In this document: piece after piece, positions 34,704 through 39,915 of the stretch
How positions within the stretch are numbered: position 1 is the first letter of the stretch
How the letters are laid out: every line of letters starts with the position of its first letter
Source: a virus
Direction: 5' to 3' (one strand)
IMG/VR virus record: IMGVR_UViG_3300044699_000092
Span: 1-39,915 of that record
Length of the DNA: 39,915 bases
Made by a program: the position numbers and the translations under genes
The notes under the pieces: generated by a model
The model's input: only the letters and a program-made list of their open reading frames with translations
The model's database searches: none
Told to the model about the DNA's origin: nothing

Positions 34704-34754
34704 ATGAAAGTCGTGATCAGCGCTATTTCTAGTCCCTGTTCTTTTTCCATCTGA
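34704..34754 (+). pseudogene. Severed 5' end of the amidase gene
   Basis: GGAG and the ATG at 34704 encode MKVVISA, the same opening as the intact amidase at 35341 (MLKVVISAGHSS). After AAAGTCGTGATCAGCGC the sequence departs into unrelated DNA and stops at 34754. The two copies use different codons (GTC/GTG/ATC/AGC against GTT/GTG/ATT/TCT), so the second start is not a simple duplication. It most likely arrived with the inserted HNH gene. Confidence 0.65.
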
Positions 34755-34762
34755 AGGGCCGT

Positions 34763-35253
34763 CTATTTTTTGTTTTGCTCGCTTGGTGTGGCCCAGCGAA
34801 CATTTCTCGGGAGCATAGGGGCCCATTCATTGTTAATGTCGATCAATCGAACGACCGGCAGGACATCGGCCCATGTCAGAAAGAAATTCTCATAGCTAGT
34901 CACCCAGCGGCTACAAACTGTGATGCCGCGTCCGCCATATTTGGCAAAGTCTTTATTGCAAGGGTTTTATGCAGCGTTCGCGCAGGCCTCTCCATGCTCG
35001 ATATTCGCGCGATGCTTGTCTATCTCCGTATCACCGTGCGTTCTATTTGCTTTCCCTCTTTGCCTAATAAGTTCAAGCTTAAGACAACCGCACGACTGAG
35101 TGTTGCCTTGACGCAGAACATTGGCACTAACCGTGATTTCATTTCCACAGTTACAACGGCAGCGCCACAGTGGCCGCCCGTTTCCTTCGTCCTGCCATGT
35201 AAAAGGACAGTCAGGCGCGCATATCGATGTCCTGTGATATCAATGAGGCGCAC
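34763..35253 (-). CDS. HNH homing endonuclease inserted beside the amidase gene (frame breaks)
   Basis: Start GTG at 35253 with AGGAGG six bases upstream: RLIDITGHRYARLTVLLHGR. Shifts give LWRCRCNCGNEITVSANVLR with QGNTQSCGCLKLEL (a two-pair CxC/CxC zinc-like module), THGDTEIDKHRA, then NKDFAKYGGRGITVCSRWVT with YENF, and the end ENVRWATPSEQNKK-type (here RNVRWATPSEQNKK) with TAG at 34765-34763. The YGGRGI-x-V-C-x-R-W ... E/R-N-V-R-W-A-T pattern is that of free-standing phage HNH homing endonucleases. About 160 residues; breaks near 35155, 34980 and 34850. AT-richer than its surroundings and opposite to them in direction. Confidence 0.75.
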
Positions 35254-35340
35254 GGCAAACCTCCTGGAAAAGGTTGCTTGTGAAGTGGCGGCCGAACGTC
35301 TCACCGTCCGCCGCTGCGCATTCTAACCGAGAGGGTATCA

Positions 35341-36328
35341 TGCTCAAAGTTGTGATTTCTGCGGGCCACTCCTCCAAGTGTCGGGGGATGTCGTCGGAGT
35401 GCTGGACGAGGTGGACGAGGCGCGTCGGGTGGTCACTGCGGTGGCCGACAATCTGGCGGACGCCGGTGTTGATGTCATCACCTATTGGGACGACGTTTCG
35501 ACCGGAACAACAGGAGTGCCTCAAGCGCATCTGTGATTTTCACAACGCGCAGGGCGCGCATACGCTAGATGTGAGCGTCCATTTCAACGCCAGCAACGGC
35601 CAGGGCCACGGCTGCGAGGTGTTTTACACCTCCAGCGCCGGCAAGGAATACGCCAAGCGGATCGTCGACGCCATCTGCGATGCATCGGGCCTGACCAATC
35701 GCGGTGCGAAGGATGATGATGACATCGGCGGATTGTATTTCCTGTCGCACACCAACGAGGTTGCGGTGCTCATCGAGGTCTGCTTCGGGGACAATGAGCA
35801 AGACACGGTGACCTATTACGATGAATTCGACAACATCTGCGAGGCCATCAGCAACGCAATCGCAGACGAAGAAGGCATGGTCCCCGAACCTGAGCCGGAC
35901 GACGACGATGTGTTGTTTCAAGCGACCGGCACGTGCAGCACCTTCGGAGGCCCCGACGATCTCGGTGTGTCGGCATCGGAGGGCCTCGCCTTCATTTACG
36001 ACTACGACGAGGCGCCCTATCTGTTCCTGCCGAAGCAGCCGCCCGGGACCACGGGCCTCGCTCGGCGACTATCGCCCGACGTGTTCTATCTGGCATGTCG
36101 TTGGGACTATGACCGGACCAGTAAGCTGATGTTGAAGAATAGCGGCTACATGGCGCTGGTCACCGCCAAGAAAACTGGCATCAGCCGGCTGGCGCATCCG
36201 GCCGACTGGGGCCGCATGAGGAGCAGACCGGCAGAGCCGCGGACCTCTCGCCGGCACTGGCTGAAAGCCTCGGCGTCGATACTGATGACGTGGTCGAGGT
36301 GATCTATCCGTACCACGCACCGAGCTAG
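35341..36328 (+). CDS. Endolysin: N-acetylmuramoyl-L-alanine amidase plus RlpA-like barrel domain (frame breaks)
   Basis: It cuts the bond between muramic acid and L-alanine in peptidoglycan. Start 35341 after GAGAGGG. Amidase_3 motifs are KVVISAGHSS (first zinc His), SVHFNASNGQGHGCEVFYTS (second His) and VAVLIEVCFGDNEQD (catalytic Glu). A linker rich in D and E (residues ~180-200) leads to a C-terminal domain with GTCSTFGGPDDLGVSASEGL, ALVTAKKTGISRLAHPADWG and AADLSPALAESLGVDTDDVV, a double-psi barrel of the RlpA/expansin type. Breaks are near 35380, 35498 and 36215. There is no signal peptide, so a holin is expected. Corrected length is about 328 residues. Confidence 0.8.
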
Positions 36329-36423
36329 TTCATTTTGCACGCGATCAGCGACGCCCACGTATAGGTGCCAACTACCAGCAACAGCAAGATGCACAGCACC
36401 AGTGCCTGCTCGCGTTTTGTCAT
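36325..36423 (-). CDS. Micro-membrane protein, 32 residues
   Basis: MTKREQALVLCILLLLVVGT, then YTWASLIACKMN: a short basic head and one transmembrane helix. The stop TAG (36327-36325) lies within the same CTAG as the amidase stop (36326-36328), so two convergent genes end on four shared bases. It is the last gene of the leftward operon. The function is unknown. Confidence 0.5.
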   Translation of the reverse strand: MTKREQALVLCILLLLVVGTYTWASLIACKMN

Positions 36424-36430
36424 CAATGCA

Positions 36431-36520
36431 TCACCACTGCCATGGCCATCGTCCCGATGCTATGCGGTAGCCCAACGCGAATATCGCCGCGCCGATGAAG
36501 AACCCCGCCGCCGTGGTCAC
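36431..36520 (-). CDS. Micro-membrane protein, 29 residues, GTG start
   Basis: GTG at 36520 overlaps the previous stop as GTGA, with GGAG eight bases upstream. The product MTTAAGFFIGAAIFALGYRI then ASGRWPWQW has one transmembrane helix with small residues and an aromatic tail. Small size, coupling and RBS support it. Perhaps a leaky-membrane or regulatory peptide; unknown. Confidence 0.5.
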   Translation of the reverse strand: MTTAAGFFIGAAIFALGYRIASGRWPWQW

Positions 36521-36699
36521 AGCTTTTGCTCCAGGGCGGCGCGCACTTGTGCCACTTCTCTCTTGGCTTCGTCGTCCATCGGTTGGAGCGGCATCCATTG
36601 CTGCGCGATCAGGAGCGCCGCCCGCAGCCGCTCGATCTTCGCATCGCGCTCTTTCAGCATTCGTTGTAGCCGGTGCTGTTCTCCGAATATGATAGTCAT
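36517..36699 (-). CDS. Small coiled-coil protein, 60 residues
   Basis: MTIIFGEQHRLQRMLKERDA, then KIERLRAALLIAQQWMP and a second helix (DDEAKREVAQVRAALEQKL). It starts with ATGA overlap at the end of the large coiled-coil gene and ends overlapping the GTG of the micro-membrane gene. It probably forms helical bundles. There is no recognised family. Confidence 0.6.
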   Translation of the reverse strand: MTIIFGEQHRLQRMLKERDAKIERLRAALLIAQQWMPLQPMDDEAKREVAQVRAALEQKL

Positions 36700-37436
36700 G
36701 GCTTTGGTTCCTGGGCGGCGCGGGCCATGGCACAAAGTTCCTCTCGGCGGTAGCGCCACGAGGACGGCTTTTCGGGGTCGCTCTCATCAATGGCCAGGAC
36801 TACCGCTCGCAGCCGCTCGTTGTCGGCCTCGGCTTTTCCAAGCAGGTTTGCAGCGTCTCCATTATTGGCAAACAGTTCTTCATTTTCCGCTTTCAGCCGC
36901 TCGATCTCGGCGCGCAGGCGTAGTGCTTCAGGTTCGTGCGAGGTGGCTACCAGCCGCAATGCGTCCACTTGCTCGCGCAGCCGCTTGATCTCCGCATACT
37001 GAGCGATCGACTGGGCTTGCCAGCGTTCAATCTTGGCCTGCATCTGCTCGATCTCGGCGGCGGCCTCGGCTAAGCACTTCTCAGTTTCCGCATCGTAACC
37101 GCAATCGCAGCTATATTGTCGGCCCATGCAACCCCTGACGTGATCGCTCGCGAGTTGGCCGTGCAGCCGTGCAGCGATGGCGCTCATGGCTTGGGCTCCA
37201 GTGTGGGCGCGGGCCCATTCAATGTCTTTCTCTGTGGGTTTGCCGGGGACAACATCAAGGGCTCGTCGCAACTGCTCGTTTTCCGCCCGCAGCCGCTCGA
37301 TCTCGGCGGCGGCCTCGGCTAACCACTTCTCGGTGTCCGCATCGTAACCGCAATCGCAGTTATATTGTCGGCCCATGCAGCCCCAGGCGTGATCGCTCGC
37401 GAGTTGGCCGTGCAGCCGCTCAGCGATGTCGGTCAT
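36696..37436 (-). CDS. Coiled-coil protein with an internal tandem duplication
   Basis: About 246 residues. Start 37436 is preferred because it overlaps the upstream stop as ATGA; an in-frame ATG at 37448 is the alternative. The first unit reads MTDIAERLHGQLASDHAWGC, MGRQYNCDCGYDADTEKWLA and EAAAEIERLRAENEQLRRAL. The second unit, about 80 residues later, reads MSAIAARLHGQLASDHVRGC with MGRQYSCDCGYDAETEKCLA. Each unit carries a CxxxxxxxCDC cluster followed by coiled coil. The C-terminal half is long coiled coil (LRLRAEIERLKAENEELFAN). Single units of this type occur as short genes in other phages. The role is unknown. Confidence 0.7.
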   Translation of the reverse strand: MTDIAERLHGQLASDHAWGCMGRQYNCDCGYDADTEKWLAEAAAEIERLRAENEQLRRALDVVPGKPTEKDIEWARAHTGAQAMSAIAARLHGQLASDHVRGCMGRQYSCDCGYDAETEKCLAEAAAEIEQMQAKIERWQAQSIAQYAEIKRLREQVDALRLVATSHEPEALRLRAEIERLKAENEELFANNGDAANLLGKAEADNERLRAVVLAIDESDPEKPSSWRYRREELCAMARAAQEPKP

Positions 37437-37442
37437 GGCTTG
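37050..37442. repeat. Tandem duplication within the coiled-coil gene
   Basis: The stretch 37050-37190 and the stretch 37310-37440 are nearly the same: both run from CTCGGCGGCGGCCTCGGCTA to a 3' end of GCGATG.CG.TCATGGCTT with roughly a tenth of bases changed. The repeat unit is about 250 bases including the non-identical spacer. Both copies preserve frame and an internal ATG. Confidence 0.75.
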
Positions 37443-37723
37443 TCCCATTTTCCTGCATCATTTGATGCAGATTTTTGGGACAAGGCGCACACGTTGAAGC
37501 TCGGCAACGCGCGCACCCGCTCGCGCATGACCACGAACTCGCCCGCAATCGCATACAGTTCCACCGCGGTTAGCGTCGGCGGATGTTCGATCAGAAGATC
37601 AAGCCCGCAGCACGGCAGACCCAGGCACAGATGTACCGTGACCTCGCCGTCGTCGCCGACCGAGTAGCCGCGCAAGCGCGGATAGTGATGCTGGTGGAAG
37701 GTGTCGCGTGGAAGGTTGCTCAT
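37433..37723 (-). CDS. Hypothetical early protein, 96 residues
   Basis: MSNLPRDTFHQHHYPRLRGY opens a small protein with 'GEVTVHLCLGLPCCGLDLLI' and a helical C-terminus (PSFNVCALSQKSASNDAGKW). It is intact in one frame, preceded by GAGGCAC, and coupled by ATGA to the coiled-coil gene. Cysteines at LC and PCC could hold a metal, but no family is recognised. Confidence 0.6.
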   Translation of the reverse strand: MSNLPRDTFHQHHYPRLRGYSVGDDGEVTVHLCLGLPCCGLDLLIEHPPTLTAVELYAIAGEFVVMRERVRALPSFNVCALSQKSASNDAGKWDKP

Positions 37724-37750
37724 GGCTGTGCCTCGCGGTTAAAGCCTAGT

Positions 37751-38079
37751 CTATCGTTCCCTCGGTTTGATCACTGGTGAGCCGTCAAATTTCCTCCAAG
37801 CGCGGATCTTGCGATCCTTCCTGATGCCGGCGTGGCGCGTGCGGATGCGGTTCGATTTGGCGATCGCCGGGATATCACGCTTGACGGTCTTGGCACCATG
37901 GCAACCAACGCATAAGCATTGGCAGTTTTCCAATGATGCATCGCCGGAAAACTCGGACGGGTTGCGGTGGTCATAGGCGAACTTTCCCGGCACCAGCAGG
38001 CCACCGCAGCCCTCGCAGCGGGCCCATCGCGCGGCGATAGGCGGCGAGCTTGGTGGCCTTGCTGAATTCAGCGCGCATG
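37751..38079 (-). CDS. HNH endonuclease of the recombination operon (frame break)
   Basis: Start 38079 (MRAEFSKATKLAAYRRA), overlapping the NinB stop. After a one-base shift near 38010 it reads RCEGCGGLLVPGKFAYDHRN, PSEFSGDASLENCQCLCVGC and HGAKTVKRDIPAIAKSNRIR. C-x2-C...DH...N...C-x2-C-H is the zinc-structured HNH nuclease fold; the D-H-R-N-P and final H-x-x-K-T carry the catalytic residues. Such nucleases act with NinB-type proteins in phage recombination or in packaging start. Corrected length is about 109 residues. Confidence 0.75.
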
Positions 38080-38500
38080 GTCGGCCGGATCGTCGGCAAA
38101 TTTCACGCCGCGTTTGACGCCCCTCGGCGAGGATAAATTCCAGAAAGCTGATCATGTCGCGTTTCGACATCTTGGAGGACTGGTTGCCGTAGGGGATGAA
38201 AGTATTGCCGTCGAGCGACGGCAGGAATTCAATCTCCTGGCCCCAGGCGTGCAGCAAGATCGCTTTCCAACGCTCCGGTTCGTAGTAGCGGCCGCCGTGC
38301 TCGAGTTGCTGCGAGAACTCGGTGAGCAGCGCCCACATCTTGGCGTTCTGCTCCAGCGAGCGGCGCTCCTCCTTCTCCTCGTCCACGATCATGCGATAGG
38401 CGTGGCCAGCGGTGAACGACTGCTCGGCCAGCCGCGAGAACCGCGCCACCGGCTCCAGGGCGTGGCCGTTCCACACGTAGATCATGGCCGGCGCATTCAT
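38069..38500 (-). CDS. ninB: NinB-like recombination protein (frame break near the end)
   Basis: MNAPAMIYVWNGHALEPVAR opens the protein. The core 'RSLEQNAKMWALLTEFSQQL', then ERWKAILLHAWGQEIEFLPS and GNTFIPYGNQSSKMSKRDMI is the NinB (Orf family) pattern: R-S-x-x-Q-N-x, W-K, P-S-x-D-G, S-K-x-x-x-x-x-x-x-E-F. A shift near 38120 ends it as GVKRGVKFADDPADHAR. NinB assists loading of recombinases on single strands, in keeping with the neighbouring exonuclease and ERF genes. Corrected length is about 144 residues, as in the family. Confidence 0.75.
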
Positions 38501-38763
38501 CGCTTGCGCCTCTTTGCTGTCGCTCGACTTTTTTTCAACGCGGCGAGCGAGCCGGCTAGACCCGTGGTAATCTCATCCACCGAAATACCATATCGGTCCA
38601 TCGTGATGACGACAGCCCTTAGCAACACCATTAAAACATCCGCATCGACATCGTGCGGGGTATAGGCCGCCCATTTCGTAAAGCTCGCCGGCATCCTTGT
38701 GCCAGCGGTGGTGAGTTTCGTGGATGCGGCGAAACAGATCGTCGCGTATTGCGAACGGGTCAT
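38497..38763 (-). CDS. Small hypothetical early protein (frame breaks)
   Basis: The C-terminal part is clear: HDVDADVLMVLLRAVVITMD, RYGISVDEITTGLAGSLAAL and a basic end KKSRATAKRRKR. The first part in the same frame does not look coding; a neighbouring frame reads FAIRDDLFRRIHETHHRWHK with DAGELYEMGGLY, so shifts near 38755 and 38660 are likely. The stop overlaps the NinB start as ATGA. About 88 residues. Possibly a small accessory of recombination. Confidence 0.55.
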   Translation of the reverse strand: MTRSQYATICFAASTKLTTAGTRMPASFTKWAAYTPHDVDADVLMVLLRAVVITMDRYGISVDEITTGLAGSLAALKKSRATAKRRKR

Positions 38764-39392
38764 GCCGCCACCGGCAGAAAGCGCTTGCGCAGCAGATCGA
38801 CGGTGTCATGCACGTCGGCCAGGAAGCGGCGCACTTCCTCCTCCATCTTGTCGATGATCTTCTCGACGCGATGCAGGCGCACGACGTGGACCTGCATTTC
38901 CGGTGGCATGGTTCGATCATAGGACACCAGATCGCACCATTCGCGCTCGGTGACCGCGAGCTGGAACTGGATCTGGCTGATGTATTCGAGCGGGATTTTG
39001 TCGCCGAGCAGATTGTCGATGTGAACGTGGCCGGTCGGGCTCGGGCACTTGATCTCGACCAGTCCGACGTCGCCGACCAAGCCATCGGGTGAGGCACCGG
39101 CCATCAGGATGGTGGGGTGGGGGATGAACCCGACCTCGGTGACGTGCACACCCTGATCGAGGGCATAGGCAAAGCGGGCCTCTGGCTCTAGCTCGGAACC
39201 GTTGAGCATAGCGGCGGACTGATAGGATTGTGTCGGCACGCCGGTGAGACGTTCGCGCACCAACTGCGACAGGTAGTTCTTGCGGCCGGCGGTGTAGCCG
39301 CCCGACTTGGTGGTGGCGACCACGTCGTGGACGCGGCTGGCGGTGACCTTGCCGAGCCGCGCCTGATGCCATTCCGGGCTACCCTGGATCAT
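38760..39392 (-). CDS. YqaJ/lambda-type recombination exonuclease
   Basis: A 210-residue intact protein, normal length for the YqaJ exonuclease family. It begins MIQGSPEWHQARLGKVTASR, the family's N-terminal W-x-x-x-R-x-G-x-x-T-A-S motif. It then has AAMLNGSELEPEARFAYALD, the catalytic SPDGLVGDVGLVEIKCPSP (D then E-x-K), and YISQIQFQLAVTEREWCDLV. It digests 5' ends to expose the 3' strand that the ERF protein anneals. It overlaps the ERF stop by 14 bases. Exo plus annealase plus NinB is a Red-like set. Confidence 0.88.
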   Translation of the reverse strand: MIQGSPEWHQARLGKVTASRVHDVVATTKSGGYTAGRKNYLSQLVRERLTGVPTQSYQSAAMLNGSELEPEARFAYALDQGVHVTEVGFIPHPTILMAGASPDGLVGDVGLVEIKCPSPTGHVHIDNLLGDKIPLEYISQIQFQLAVTEREWCDLVSYDRTMPPEMQVHVVRLHRVEKIIDKMEEEVRRFLADVHDTVDLLRKRFLPVAA

Positions 39393-39915
39393 CTTGTGAG
39401 GTCCCCTGCTGTCTGTTTTTCTTCACATAGGCGAGGGCGACATCGTAGCGCGCCGGCGGCAGATCGCGCAGCGTCTCGATCCGGGCGTAGTTCAGGAACC
39501 AGTCCAAAGTGACGGTGGAGGCTTTGATCGCCGCGTCGAGTTCGGCCACCTGCGCGTCATTGAGTTGGTCGGCGGTGGCACCGGTGCCGTCGTCGTCGTC
39601 AGTGGCCGACAGGCCCAGCGCAGCCTTGAGCGCATAGCGCGACAGGTAGGTGACGGCCGATCCCACCGCCTGGATTGGGTTCTTGGAGCCCGAGGTGTCG
39701 GCCGGCCCCGGCAGGCTGTTCTCCTCGCGGTAGCCGCCCTTGCTCAGGATGCAGGTGACGATGATCTGCTTGTCGGCGACGCTGGTGCGGAAGCGATAGG
39801 AGATGCCGTGACGGGCCAGCGCCGGCAGGATGGTGCGCTCGATCTCGGCCAAGTCTTCGTGCGTGTAGGCGGTCTTGCCGGCGCCGAAGCTCACTTGCTT
39901 ATTCTTTCTGATCGG
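39379..39915 (-). CDS. erf: ERF-family recombinase, central and C-terminal part (gene begins at position 209)
   Basis: This is the main domain of the ERF protein whose start lies at 209-1. From the edge it reads PPIRKNKQVSFGAGKTAYTH, EDLAEIERTILPALARHGIS and YRFRTSVADKQIIVTCILSK. The signature follows: GPADTSGSKNPIQAVGSAVT with YLSRYALKAALGLSATDDDD. The 3' end is an acidic tail. Total corrected length is about 248 residues, typical for the family. ERF proteins form rings on single-stranded DNA and anneal complementary strands. It is coupled to the exonuclease downstream. Confidence 0.9.
   Translation of the reverse strand, partial: PIRKNKQVSFGAGKTAYTHEDLAEIERTILPALARHGISYRFRTSVADKQIIVTCILSKGGYREENSLPGPADTSGSKNPIQAVGSAVTYLSRYALKAALGLSATDDDDGTGATADQLNDAQVAELDAAIKASTVTLDWFLNYARIETLRDLPPARYDVALAYVKKNRQQGTSQDDPG

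Noticed and set aside
34775-35326. Rightward open frame of 183 codons across the HNH insertion
   Set aside because: It is antisense to the HNH homing endonuclease, whose zinc-like cysteine pairs and YGGRGI/RWAT motifs are specific; the rightward product has no recognisable pattern or RBS.
1-39915. Integrase, tRNA genes, CRISPR array, DNA or RNA polymerase
   Set aside because: None could be supported from protein motifs or repeat structure on either strand; tRNA absence is by eye and would need a covariance-model search.

Overview
The window is almost certainly one complete, circularly closed (or circularly permuted) genome of a tailed phage, 39,915 bases long and GC-rich. The main evidence is that an ERF-family recombinase gene on the minus strand runs off the left edge (209 to 1) and continues in the same frame from the right edge (39915 to 39379). 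The virion genes (terminase, P22-like portal, scaffold, DUF4043/N4-gp56-type capsid, SU10-type adaptor, gp10-like tail protein, ejection proteins, no tail tube, no classical tape measure gene with chaperones) indicate a podovirus. Protein style suggests an alphaproteobacterial host, perhaps Bradyrhizobium-like. That host assignment is inference.

Layout. (1) 36325-39915 joined to 1-873, leftward: recombination operon with ERF annealase, YqaJ/lambda-type exonuclease, NinB, an HNH nuclease, a coiled-coil protein with an internal tandem duplication and several micro-proteins, most joined by ATGA overlaps. (2) 874-1065: divergent control region with two perfect inverted repeats. (3) 1066-5440, rightward: HTH regulators, small early proteins, a RepA/AAA_25-like ATPase, and an iteron-like cluster of TGTCCGGATTG motifs (3998-4141). 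(4) 5500-8000: accessory island, mostly leftward, with a charged protein, two micro-membrane proteins and a secreted protein with an N-terminal signal peptide and a C-terminal PEP-CTERM-like tail; one zinc-ribbon gene points right. (5) 8118-14518, rightward: two small secreted proteins and a very large, glycine-rich virion protein with M15 peptidase, 3D-domain and 'GEEGPEYFVP' sections. (6) 14536-25373: packaging, head and tail-adaptor genes. (7) 25374-28506: tail fibres, one with a SPRY-like domain and both with glycine-rich tips. (8) 28508-34574: ejection/internal virion proteins, small membrane proteins and a proline-rich protein. (9) 34704-36328: lysis amidase with an RlpA-like barrel domain; its 5' end is duplicated around an inserted minus-strand HNH homing endonuclease gene.

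How the genes work together: exonuclease plus ERF plus NinB form a recombination/replication module feeding concatemers or circles to the terminase. The portal-scaffold-coat set builds the head. Adaptor, gp10-like protein, fibres and ejection proteins form the short tail. The hydrolase-rich virion protein probably opens the cell wall on entry and the amidase opens it at lysis. No integrase, DNA polymerase, RNA polymerase, tRNA or CRISPR array was seen.

A major caveat: many genes need one-base corrections, often at G/C runs, to read through. The density of breaks is highest between about 27.4 and 34.5 kb. I treat these as probable sequencing/assembly indels, and give whole-gene spans with the frame breaks noted.
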